Origin: Nautiliaceae bacterium
Lineage (GTDB): Bacteria > Campylobacterota > Campylobacteria > Campylobacterales > Nautiliaceae
Direction of reading: 5' to 3'
DNA length: 8,004 bases
Assembly: GCA_027008345.1 (NCBI GenBank)
Contig: JALTBU010000073.1
Coordinates: 1 to 8,004 of the forward strand
Position numbers and translations under genes: made by a program
Shown here: in pieces, positions 1-6,479 of the stretch
Layout: each line of letters starts with the position of its first letter
Position numbering within the stretch: position 1 is the first letter of the stretch
Notes under the pieces: generated by a model
What the model saw: the letters and a program-made list of their open reading frames with translations, nothing else
Databases searched by the model: none
What the model was told of the DNA's origin: nothing

Positions 1-1082
1 CGAGAGTTCTTTTTAATATAAGGAAAAATAATATATTTAATTTCCGATTTTCTTCCTTTATAAGTAGAGCCTTTAACTATTTTTTTTAAAATATCTTTTT
101 CTATCCAATGATTATTGAATAAAACAAGATTATTTTTTTCATCTTTTATATCACTTATAAATATTTTATCTCTTAAAGTGGCAAATCCATATTGAACTTC
201 AAAAAAATCTGATACTTTATAAATTGTATTTTTATATAAATTTTTTAAAAAATCCATCTCTTTTTTACTGCTAAAAGACCAGCTTTTATCGTCTAATTCA
301 TCAAATTTTATTTCATTCACTTTTTGAATTTTATTATTTATTAGCTCTTTATACTCAAATGTTTCTTTATAAATATTATTAAAATCAATGACAGTAATAG
401 CAGTATAAGTCGAAAAATCTTTAAATATTTTATGTGATTTGAAATCTATTAATACTTTTATGGCTTTTTTATCTTTTAAAAATTTTCTGAATGTTTTATA
501 AGAAGAGTTTCGCAAAAAACTATTTGGAGTAATATATCCTAATAATCCATTTTTGTTTAAAATTTTGAAGCCGAGTTCAAAAAAGGAGAGATATATATCT
601 AATGTTCCTTGGTTAAAACAAAATTCATTTTTGATAATTTCTCTTGTTTTTTTATCTAGATTATGTATCCTTATATAAGGAGGATTTCCAATTACATAAT
701 CGAAATAATTAAGAAAATCTTTATATTTAATTAAAGCATTGTCATTATATATTTTCCAATTTATATTTAAATTATCTTTTTTAAGTTTTTTTTTAACAAA
801 GTTATTTAAATTATCAATACATTTTATATATTCGTTTTTATCTATTTCAATTCCATAAACATTGTTTTCCAAAATTTGTTTAATTTCATTAATGTTTTTA
901 TTCTCTTTTAAAGATTCTTTTATAATAGTTTCCACTATATTTATTAAAAAAATTCCGTCGCCACATGCCGGATCAATAATTTTTTTATCAAGTATTTTTT
1001 TACCCGAATAATCAACTTCTTTTAGTATTTCTTCGACAATCCATTGGGGAGTGTAAACCTGTCCTAATGTTTTATGTTTCAT
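1..1082 (-). CDS. N6-adenine DNA methyltransferase of a restriction-modification system (partial; C-terminus beyond left edge)
   Basis: This enzyme transfers a methyl group from S-adenosylmethionine to adenine N6 in a specific DNA site, protecting it from a partner nuclease. About 360 codons are visible. The sequence opens with GQVYTP (residues 7-12, the motif X region), then DPACGDG (37-43, SAM-binding motif I), GIEID (77-81, motif II acidic residue) and GNPPYIR (132-138, catalytic motif IV). The order X-I-IV is that of gamma-class enzymes such as TaqI and the Eco57I methylase domain. Residues after about 240 would begin the target-recognition region, which is cut by the window edge. The ATG at 1082 is chosen because AAAGGA lies 8 bases upstream; an in-frame ATG three codons earlier sits too close to that site. 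It follows the putative endonuclease gene by 12 bases on the same strand, so the two are probably co-transcribed. The class is secure; the target site cannot be read from the sequence. Confidence 0.93.
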   Translation of the reverse strand, partial: MKHKTLGQVYTPQWIVEEILKEVDYSGKKILDKKIIDPACGDGIFLINIVETIIKESLKENKNINEIKQILENNVYGIEIDKNEYIKCIDNLNNFVKKKLKKDNLNINWKIYNDNALIKYKDFLNYFDYVIGNPPYIRIHNLDKKTREIIKNEFCFNQGTLDIYLSFFELGFKILNKNGLLGYITPNSFLRNSSYKTFRKFLKDKKAIKVLIDFKSHKIFKDFSTYTAITVIDFNNIYKETFEYKELINNKIQKVNEIKFDELDDKSWSFSSKKEMDFLKNLYKNTIYKVSDFFEVQYGFATLRDKIFISDIKDEKNNLVLFNNHWIEKDILKKIVKGSTYKGRKSEIKYIIFPYIKKNS

Positions 1083-1094
1083 TATGAACATCCT

Positions 1095-1859
1095 TTATTT
1101 GCTAAATATGCCTTTATATAAAAAGTAATTTATTAGTCTGTTTAAAAAATCTTCATAATTATTCAAAATAACATTGTTTTTAAAAAGATTTTGAGAAAAT
1201 TTGGGAGAATATTTTAATTTCAATTTGTTTGATTTAATAAGTTGTATTAATTTTGTGTTAAAAGACATTTTATTGTCAATTGTATCATCTTCTGTTATTT
1301 CATTTGGTAGAGATAATATTGCTAAAAATGTTAATATAGGAGTATGATAATATTCATTAACATTATCTTCTGATAATTTTATATATTTCTTCAAATGGGT
1401 GTCTTCGGATATTATTTCCCATTTACTCAATTTTCCATTATTCTGAAAATATGGCATTTTGTCAAATAAAATTAATATTTGGAAATAAGGAATGTTTGCT
1501 GTTCTTATATTGGCAGTTTCTCCTAACATATTCTCAAAATAATTATTGGCATTTTGCATATAATTATTCATTACGAATTTAACTCCTATTGCTCCTGCTG
1601 GTATGTTGTTTTTTCTTATAGAGATATCAACAGCTTTATTATAATATCTACCTTCTATAACATCTTCTGAACTGTTATTTGAATCTAATGAAATTAATTC
1701 AATATCATTAAGGCCTTCGTTTTGAATTTTTTTTAATAAATCATTTTTAATGTTACCGTGTAACGGTTTTAATTTTTTATTGCTTCTTGGATGAGTTAAT
1801 AAAAACTTTTCTAATGATTTTAGAACCGTATCTAAAAATTTTTTATTAAAATTATCCAT
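1095..1859 (-). CDS. Putative type II restriction endonuclease, PD-(D/E)xK-like (254 aa)
   Basis: I do not recognise a named family with certainty. The position directly upstream of a DNA methyltransferase gene, on the same strand and 12 bases away, suggests the cognate nuclease. The protein has no signal peptide or membrane segment. A conserved-looking core runs from about residue 68 to 120: E69, D78 in AVDISI, then GVKF (92-95) and a helix-like, Asn-rich stretch ending in NNYFENMLGETANIR (105-119). D78, K94 and E109 could form a metal-binding site. The usual D/E before xK is Gly here, so the acidic ligand may come from the following helix, as in the Cfr10I/NgoMIV group. The K-Asn-rich-E-G pattern also recalls XhoI/PaeR7I. 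These comparisons are inference. The ATG at 1859 has AGGA five bases upstream and an extended -10 promoter further up. The gene is visibly more AT-rich than pyrG or recJ, fitting acquisition by transfer. Another methylase-linked accessory role is possible. Confidence 0.6.
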   Translation of the reverse strand: MDNFNKKFLDTVLKSLEKFLLTHPRSNKKLKPLHGNIKNDLLKKIQNEGLNDIELISLDSNNSSEDVIEGRYYNKAVDISIRKNNIPAGAIGVKFVMNNYMQNANNYFENMLGETANIRTANIPYFQILILFDKMPYFQNNGKLSKWEIISEDTHLKKYIKLSEDNVNEYYHTPILTFLAILSLPNEITEDDTIDNKMSFNTKLIQLIKSNKLKLKYSPKFSQNLFKNNVILNNYEDFLNRLINYFLYKGIFSK

Positions 1860-1887
1860 TTTTATCCTTTTTGATTTAGAAATAAAA

Positions 1888-1896
1888 ATTATATCA
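1888..1896 (-). promoter_or_regulatory. Extended -10 promoter of the restriction-modification operon
   Basis: The minus strand reads TGATATAAT here, an exact match to the extended -10 form TGnTATAAT. Transcription would start near 1881 and give a leader of about 20 bases before the endonuclease ATG at 1859. There is no convincing -35 hexamer, as is common in Campylobacterota. The promoter lies after the rpsU terminator, so the operon should be transcribed independently. Confidence 0.6.
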
Positions 1897-1994
1897 CATA
1901 TTGTTTTAATTGATTATTTATGTAAAAAGGAGTTAAAAAATAAGGACAGTTTATTAATATATTGAAGATAAATTTTATAGATTAAAATAATAGC

Positions 1995-2024
1995 AAAGAA
2001 GAAAAGCAGATTATAATCTGCTTT
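1995..2024 (-). terminator. Intrinsic terminator of rpsU, overlapping its stop codon
   Basis: Positions 2003-2024 are a perfect inverted repeat (two 11-base arms, AAAGCAGATTA and its complement). It would fold as a stem of about 9 bp with a 4-base loop. On the minus strand it is followed by a T-rich tail (TTTTCTTCTTTG). The rpsU stop codon TAA lies at the centre of the repeat, so the last rpsU codons form the 5' arm. The tail is interrupted by C residues, so termination may be incomplete. Confidence 0.7.
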
Positions 2025-2223
2025 CGTATCTTCTAAGCATCCAAAGTTTTCTAAGAATTTTTTTACGAGTCGCGATTTTTTCTTTTTTGCGTCTTTCGCT
2101 TGGCGGCTCGTAGAATCTTCTTTTTCTAATTTCAACTACGATTAAGTTTCTGTCAACTTGTCTTTTGAATTTTCTGTAAGCAGATTCGAAATCTTCTCCC
2201 GGATGAACTACGATTCCTGGCAC
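2011..2223 (-). CDS. rpsU: 30S ribosomal protein S21
   Basis: S21 is a small basic protein of the 30S subunit that acts in translation initiation near the 3' end of 16S rRNA. The product is 70 residues, beginning (V/M)PGIVVHPGEDFESAYRK and ending LWMLRRYESRL, and strongly resembles Campylobacter S21, which has the same length. It is rich in Arg and Lys throughout, with the usual basic C-terminal helix. The start is GTG at 2223: upstream lies an AAAGGTGGTGAG ribosome binding site, and the product then matches the family length. The reading frame stays open to an ATG at 2268, but that ATG lies within the apparent promoter, upstream of the expected transcript start. The gene stands alone between its own promoter and terminator, with a putative restriction-modification operon downstream and a divergent lipoprotein gene upstream. 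Confidence 0.97.
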   Translation of the reverse strand: MPGIVVHPGEDFESAYRKFKRQVDRNLIVVEIRKRRFYEPPSERRKKEKIATRKKILRKLWMLRRYESRL

Positions 2224-2258
2224 TGCTCTCACCACCTTTCGTTTAATTTTAGGATGTA

Positions 2259-2267
2259 ATTTTATCA
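2259..2267 (-). promoter_or_regulatory. Extended -10 promoter of rpsU
   Basis: The minus strand reads TGATAAAAT, one base from the extended -10 consensus. Transcription would start near 2252 and leave a leader of just under 30 bases before the GTG start at 2223. This placement argues against the upstream in-frame ATG at 2268 as the start of rpsU. Confidence 0.55.
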
Positions 2268-2313
2268 TAAATTTTTAAATTTCAATGAAAAATATTACTT
2301 AATATTTCCTTTT

Positions 2314-2356
2314 GGAGAGGATAAAAATGTCACAGATTAAAAATATATCTATATAG
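2314..2356 (+). other. Nine-codon ORF with a strong ribosome binding site (leader peptide or gene remnant)
   Basis: GGAGAGG at 2314-2320 is the best Shine-Dalgarno-like sequence in this intergenic region and sits six bases before an ATG at 2327. The frame reads MSQIKNISI and stops at TAG (2354-2356). The 12 bases AGGATAAAAATG at 2318-2329 also occur at the starts of the putative endonuclease gene (1857-1868, minus strand) and the lipoprotein gene (2441-2452), so this looks like a genuine start signal of this genome. I see no continuation in another frame and no regulatory codon run. It could be the stub of a deleted gene, a leader peptide, or chance. Together with the rest of 2224-2449 this is the only substantial non-coding stretch on this side of the lipoprotein gene. 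Confidence 0.35.
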
Positions 2357-2387
2357 GCATTTGAATTGTTTAAAAATAAATTTTTTA

Positions 2388-2393
2388 TATAAT
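2388..2393 (+). promoter_or_regulatory. Possible -10 element for the spherulin-like lipoprotein gene
   Basis: A perfect TATAAT hexamer lies about 56 bases before the lipoprotein ATG at 2450. No good -35 is present at standard spacing; TTGAAT at 2361-2366 is 21 bases upstream, which is too far for a standard promoter. AT-rich sequence produces such hexamers by chance, so this is tentative. Confidence 0.35.
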
Positions 2394-2449
2394 TCATAAT
2401 GATATTAGGTTTGAATTATAGCAATAAGTAAAAATTTTAAAGGATAAAA

Positions 2450-3184
2450 ATGAAAAAGTTTATATTTTTATTGATTTTTATTTTTATAACAGGGTGTCAG
2501 AGTGTAAATAATTCTAATTTGTCAAATAATTCAAAAAGCAACTTTTCTCAAAAAATGATAATACCTCTTTATCTTTATAATACAGATATTTGGGATCATA
2601 TAGCGAAATTTCAAAATAAAGAAATTGTTATATTAAATCCTTCAAATGGTCCGGGAGATGAAAAAGACAGTAATTATGAAGATTTAATAAATAAATTAAA
2701 TAAAAATAAAAATAAGCCAATAGGCTATGTATATACAAAATGGGGAGACAGAAATATAACCGAAGTTAAAAAAGATATAAACAGATGGCTTGATTTTTAT
2801 CCAAATATTAAAGGTTTTTTTATTGATGAAGCATCCGAAAATATAGATGATATAAATTATTATAAAAATTTATATGATTACATAAAATCAAAAGGTAATT
2901 ATTATATTGTTTTAAATCCCGGTGTTTATCCAGATGAGGAATATTTTAATATTGCTGATAGTATAGTTGTGTTTGAAGATGAATTTTATAAACTTGACAG
3001 TGATGTATGTAAAAAGAATTCCGATAAATCTTCATTGATAGTTTATGATGCCAACGAATCTGAAATGGAAGATATAATTAAAAATTATAAATGTAAAAAT
3101 GTCTATGTCACAGATGATAATCTGCCAAACCCCTATGACACTGTCCCTTCTTATTTTGATGAAGAAATAAAGCTTTTAAAATGA
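2450..3184 (+). CDS. Spherulin-4 / GH135 (Sph3-like) family lipoprotein, probable glycoside hydrolase
   Basis: The protein has 244 residues. It begins with a lipoprotein signal: MKK, a hydrophobic stretch, then ITGC with the lipidated cysteine at residue 16. A low-complexity Asn/Ser linker (19-34) separates the anchor from the domain. That domain carries marks of the spherulin-4 family: IIPLYLY (37-43), NPSNGPG (63-69), GYVYTKWGDR (92-101), W113 and YPNIKGFFIDE (117-127). In fungal Sph3 (GH135), which cleaves galactosaminogalactan, the active site has an Asp-Glu pair and a second Glu; D126-E127 and E176 (in VVFEDEF) are candidate equivalents. The family fold is a TIM-like barrel. A role in trimming an extracellular or biofilm polysaccharide is inference, and no polysaccharide genes are nearby. 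AGGATAAAAATG supports the start. The gene is AT-rich and Asn/Lys-rich. Its stop codon overlaps the pyrG promoter. Confidence 0.78.
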   Translation: MKKFIFLLIFIFITGCQSVNNSNLSNNSKSNFSQKMIIPLYLYNTDIWDHIAKFQNKEIVILNPSNGPGDEKDSNYEDLINKLNKNKNKPIGYVYTKWGDRNITEVKKDINRWLDFYPNIKGFFIDEASENIDDINYYKNLYDYIKSKGNYYIVLNPGVYPDEEYFNIADSIVVFEDEFYKLDSDVCKKNSDKSSLIVYDANESEMEDIIKNYKCKNVYVTDDNLPNPYDTVPSYFDEEIKLLK

Positions 3185-3190
3185 TATAAT
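3182..3190 (+). promoter_or_regulatory. Extended -10 promoter of pyrG, overlapping the preceding stop codon
   Basis: TGATATAAT matches the extended -10 consensus exactly, and its TGA is the stop codon of the lipoprotein gene. Transcription would start near 3197, giving a leader of about 15 bases that contains the AAAGGGAC ribosome binding site of pyrG. The same TGATATAAT occurs in front of the putative endonuclease gene on the other strand. Confidence 0.6.
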
Positions 3191-3211
3191 TTCAATAAAA
3201 AAAGGGACTTT

Positions 3212-4843
3212 ATGGCTAAATATATTTTTGTAACGGGCGGTGTTTTAAGCTCTCTTGGAAAAGGAATCACCTCAGCATCAATTGCTACACTTTTACAGCA
3301 TAGCGGTTTTAAGGTAAGTATGGTCAAAATTGACCCTTATATAAATGTAGACCCGGGGACTATGAGCCCGTTTGAACATGGAGAAGTTTTTGTTACAGAA
3401 GACGGGGCTGAGACTGACCTTGATATTGGAAATTATGAAAGATTTTTAAATAAAAATTTAAGTAAAAAAAACAATTTTACAACAGGTCAGGTGTATTTAA
3501 GCGTAATAGAAAAAGAAAGACGCGGCGATTATCTTGGAAAAACAGTACAGATTATTCCTCATATTACTGATGAAATAAAAAAAAGAATAAAAGAAGTCGG
3601 CGAGGGTAATGATATTGTGGTTGTAGAGCTTGGAGGAACAGTCGGCGATATAGAAGGCCTTCCGTTTTTAGAAGCTGTAAGACAGCTAAAACATGAAGTA
3701 GGTAAAAAAAATGCAATGTTTGTTCATGTTACACTTATCCCTTATATTAAAGCAGCAGGCGAGCTTAAAACCAAGCCGACCCAACACAGTGTTCAGGAAC
3801 TTAGAAGAATAGGTATTACTCCTTCTATGATTGTAGCAAGAACGGAAAAACCTCTGCCTAAATCTCTAAAAGAAAAACTTGCAGTATCATGTGATGTAGA
3901 AAATGACAGTGTTATTGAAGCGGTTGACGCTCCTACCGTTTATCAGGTTCCTTTAAATTTTTTAAATCAAAATATTCTTGAGCCAATTTCAAGACAGCTT
4001 GATTTAGGTGAACTTCATCCTGATATGAGTGAGTGGAATTATCTTGTAAAAAAAATAATTTCTCCTCAAAAAGAAGTAAAAATCGCTTTTGTAGGTAAAT
4101 ATTTACAGCTTAAAGAGAGTTATAAATCGCTCATAGAAGCATTAATTCACAGCGGTGCCCATCTTGATATGAAAGTAAACATTGATTGGATAGACAGCGA
4201 AAAATTAGAAAAAGAAGACAATCTTGATGAAATTTTTAATGAAGTAAGCGGTATTTTAGTACCCGGAGGATTTGGTGAAAGGGGAGTTGAGGGTAAACTT
4301 AAAGCAATTCAATATGCAAGGGAAAATAATATTCCTTATCTTGGAATATGTCTTGGAATGCAGCTTGCCGTTATTGAATTTGCAAGAAATGTGCTTGGCC
4401 TTAAATATGCAAATTCTCAGGAATTTGACCCTGATACAAGCGAGCCGGTTGTATATCTTATAGATGAGTTTATTGACGCAAGCGGACAAAAGCAGATAAG
4501 AACACATAAATCTCCTCTTGGCGGAACTATGAGACTAGGCGGGTATGAATGTCTTATAAAAGAAGGAACAAAACTTCATGAAGCATATAAAACAGATAAA
4601 GTAATAGAAAGACACAGACACAGATATGAGGTTAATTCTGCGTATGAAAAACAGCTTGAAGAAAAAGGTATGATTGTAAGCGGTAAAAGTAAAGAAGGTC
4701 TTATTGAAGCGGTGGAACTTAAAGATCATCCATGGTTTGTAGCAGTTCAGTTTCATCCTGAATTTACAAATAAACTCAAATCACCTAATAAAATTATTAT
4801 GAGCTTTGTGGAGAATGCTTATAAATGCCAAAGAAGCTGCTAA
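3212..4843 (+). CDS. pyrG: CTP synthase (glutamine-hydrolysing)
   Basis: This cytoplasmic enzyme makes CTP from UTP using ATP and glutamine-derived ammonia, the last step of de novo CTP synthesis. At 543 residues it is almost the same length as the E. coli enzyme (545). The N-terminal synthetase domain (about 1-265) starts with KYIFVTGGVLSSLGKGITSA (3-22), the nucleotide-binding loop, followed by KIDPYINVDPGTMSPFEHGE (39-58), ELGGTVGDIE (139-148) and the KTKPTQHSVQELR segment (186-198). The C-terminal class I glutamine amidotransferase domain (about 288-535) carries PGGFGERG (351-358), the nucleophile C380 in GICLGMQ, and H515/E517 in FHPEF, so the catalytic triad is complete. AAAGGGAC precedes the ATG at 3212. 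The codon pattern is markedly less AT-rich than in 1-3184. The next gene, recJ, begins 40 bases downstream without a visible terminator. Confidence 0.99.
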   Translation: MAKYIFVTGGVLSSLGKGITSASIATLLQHSGFKVSMVKIDPYINVDPGTMSPFEHGEVFVTEDGAETDLDIGNYERFLNKNLSKKNNFTTGQVYLSVIEKERRGDYLGKTVQIIPHITDEIKKRIKEVGEGNDIVVVELGGTVGDIEGLPFLEAVRQLKHEVGKKNAMFVHVTLIPYIKAAGELKTKPTQHSVQELRRIGITPSMIVARTEKPLPKSLKEKLAVSCDVENDSVIEAVDAPTVYQVPLNFLNQNILEPISRQLDLGELHPDMSEWNYLVKKIISPQKEVKIAFVGKYLQLKESYKSLIEALIHSGAHLDMKVNIDWIDSEKLEKEDNLDEIFNEVSGILVPGGFGERGVEGKLKAIQYARENNIPYLGICLGMQLAVIEFARNVLGLKYANSQEFDPDTSEPVVYLIDEFIDASGQKQIRTHKSPLGGTMRLGGYECLIKEGTKLHEAYKTDKVIERHRHRYEVNSAYEKQLEEKGMIVSGKSKEGLIEAVELKDHPWFVAVQFHPEFTNKLKSPNKIIMSFVENAYKCQRSC

Positions 4844-4883
4844 ACAATGCAAAATAAAAAATTAAAAAGTGTAATTTTATAAA

Positions 4884-6479
4884 ATGCTTACAAAAGAAAG
4901 AATAAAAAAAATACTCTCATCAAGAATTGAAGAAATAGACTCTCTTTCAATTCCTCATTTTACTCTTCTTAGCGATATAGAAAAAGCCGCCAAAAGAGTG
5001 GCTCAGGCTTTAAAAAATGGAGAAAAAATTGTTGTTTTAGGCGATTATGATGTAGACGGGGTCAGCAGCAGCGCAATAATGTATCTTTTTTTAAGTGAAA
5101 TTTATGATAATTTTGAAATTAAAATTCCAAACCGTTTTAAACACGGATACGGACTTACTCCTAAAATCCTTGAAGAGATTGAGGCAGATTTAATTATTAC
5201 TGTGGATAACGGTATTACATCATTTGAAGCGGCTGAAATCTGCAAAGAGCGTGGAATTGATTTGATAATTACAGACCACCATACTCCAAAACTTATGGAG
5301 AATGGAGAGTGGAAAGTGGAAAGTGGAGATAATCAAAATTCTCAATTCTCCACTCTCAATTCTAAATTTGTATTGCCAAATGCATATGCAGTTGTTAATC
5401 CAAAAACATCTCCCGATTTTCCGTTTAAAGAGATATGCGGAGCTGAGGTTGCGTGGTATTTGTGTGCGGCTATAAAGCATGAGTTGAAACTAAAAAAAGA
5501 TTTAAGGGAATTTCTTGATATATTATGTATAGCAATAATTGCCGATGTAATGCCCCTTCAACATATGAACAGGGTCCTTGTAAATATCGGACTTAAAAGA
5601 TTAAACAGAGCACAAAGACCTTTTAGCAAAGCTATTAAAAAGTTTTTCAGCGGGACAATACGCTCAGTGGATATTGCATTTAATATTGCCCCGAGGCTTA
5701 ACGCAGCGGGAAGAATGGCGGATGCAAGGGTTGCATTTGAATTTTTAATAAGTGAAGATGAAAATGAGGCTTATAATCTGTATCTTGAGCTTGACAGACT
5801 GAATAATTTAAGAAAAGAAACTGAAAAAGAGATTTTAGAAGATATTGAAATTGAAAATGATGAGTTTATTGTGGTAAAAGGCGATTATCACGAAGGTGTT
5901 ATAGGGATAATCGCCAGTAGACTTGTGCATAAATACCAAAAACCGGCCATTGTGTTTTCAAGAGATGGTGAAAATCTTAAAGGAAGCGGCAGGAGTCTTG
6001 GAAATATTGATATTTTTTCACTTATAAGTGAATGCGAAGATGTGCTTGATGGGTTTGGAGGTCATAAAATGGCCTGCGGATTAAGTTTAAAAGAAGATAA
6101 GTTTGAAGTTTTAAAAAGAAAGCTTAATAAAAAAATAAAAAAATATAACGAAAATGACTTTTTTATAGAAGATTTTGTATTAGGTGAGCTCCCTTTTAGT
6201 GAAATAGATATTGAACTTTTGGATATTTTACATGAATTTGAGCCTTACGGTGAAGGAAATCCAAAACCAAAATTTTTATCAACTGCAAAAATAGAACATA
6301 TCCAAAACCTTAAAGACAATCATTATAAATTAATTCTCTCACAAAACGATATATATCTGCCGGCTGTAATATTCAGATACGACGGCGAGTTTGATGAAAT
6401 TATAACTTTTAAATTCAGTGTTGAAGAAAATAATTTCAGAGGAAGAACCGTTCAACTTGTAATTGAGGAGATATTATGA
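4884..6479 (+). CDS. recJ: Single-stranded-DNA-specific 5'-3' exonuclease RecJ, with a repeat-derived insertion
   Basis: RecJ degrades single-stranded DNA 5' to 3' with Mn/Mg and acts in recombination and mismatch and base-excision repair. The 531-residue product has the DHH core: LGDYDVDGVSSSA (52-64), ITVDNGI (105-111) and ITDHHTP (129-135, the DHH signature). It continues with VVNPK (170-174), CIAIIADVMPL (215-225) and APRLNAAGRMADA (269-281), then the DHHA1 domain with GDYHEGVIGIIASRL (333-347) and GFGGHKMACGLSL (390-402), and a C-terminal OB-like region. Residues 137-163, between TDHHTPK and LPNAYAVVNPK, look inserted; E. coli RecJ has a much shorter link here. The extra 81 bases are a 7-base-period, partly palindromic repeat in frame. 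All catalytic motifs remain, so the enzyme may still be active. The ribosome binding site before the ATG is weak. The stop codon overlaps the next start as ATGA. Confidence 0.97.
   Translation: MLTKERIKKILSSRIEEIDSLSIPHFTLLSDIEKAAKRVAQALKNGEKIVVLGDYDVDGVSSSAIMYLFLSEIYDNFEIKIPNRFKHGYGLTPKILEEIEADLIITVDNGITSFEAAEICKERGIDLIITDHHTPKLMENGEWKVESGDNQNSQFSTLNSKFVLPNAYAVVNPKTSPDFPFKEICGAEVAWYLCAAIKHELKLKKDLREFLDILCIAIIADVMPLQHMNRVLVNIGLKRLNRAQRPFSKAIKKFFSGTIRSVDIAFNIAPRLNAAGRMADARVAFEFLISEDENEAYNLYLELDRLNNLRKETEKEILEDIEIENDEFIVVKGDYHEGVIGIIASRLVHKYQKPAIVFSRDGENLKGSGRSLGNIDIFSLISECEDVLDGFGGHKMACGLSLKEDKFEVLKRKLNKKIKKYNENDFFIEDFVLGELPFSEIDIELLDILHEFEPYGEGNPKPKFLSTAKIEHIQNLKDNHYKLILSQNDIYLPAVIFRYDGEFDEIITFKFSVEENNFRGRTVQLVIEEIL
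5297..5363 (+). repeat. Palindromic 7-base-period repeat inserted in frame in recJ
   Basis: From 5297 the sequence runs in 7-base units of the form GGARART (four consecutive units to 5324). The other arm (5338-5363) shows the same period on the opposite strand. The outer arms 5299-5313 and 5349-5363 are complementary over 15 bases with a single G-T pair, so DNA or RNA could form a hairpin; the inner parts pair less well. The likely inserted segment is 5292-5372, 81 bases, keeping the recJ frame open without a stop. It encodes a polar segment (N, S, E, Q, G, K) fitting a surface loop. Confidence 0.7.

Noticed and set aside
1860..2002. Possible small gene or RNA between rpsU and the putative endonuclease gene
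   Set aside because: Apart from the extended -10 promoter and the terminator tail the stretch is AT-rich without a credible start codon plus ribosome binding site. A GGAG at about 1929 on the plus strand leads to no ATG.
1914..2135. 73-codon open frame on the minus strand with a hydrophobic C-terminal half
   Set aside because: It overlaps rpsU in another frame and crosses the rpsU terminator. Its N-terminal part is the out-of-frame reading of S21 codons, and it has no start signal of its own.
4256..4507. Open frames on both strands inside pyrG (also 4272-4463 and 4535-4756)
   Set aside because: All lie entirely within the highly conserved pyrG coding region and show no family resemblance or start signals; they are out-of-frame readings.
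4847..4882. Eleven-codon ORF (MQNKKLKSVIL) between pyrG and recJ, ending one base before the recJ ATG
   Set aside because: It has no ribosome binding site and consists of AT-rich intergenic sequence. Coupling to recJ is conceivable because the recJ ribosome binding site is weak, but nothing else supports it.
5297..5363. Possible CRISPR-like repeat array or tRNA/RNA gene in the recJ repeat
   Set aside because: The units are only 7 bases with no spacers, and the segment lies within an intact open reading frame, so a coding repeat insertion explains it better. No CRISPR array, tRNA or rRNA was seen elsewhere in the window.
5220..5480. 86-codon open frame on the minus strand within recJ
   Set aside because: It is antisense to conserved recJ codons and is kept open partly by the repeat insertion, which lacks stops on both strands. 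There is no start signal.
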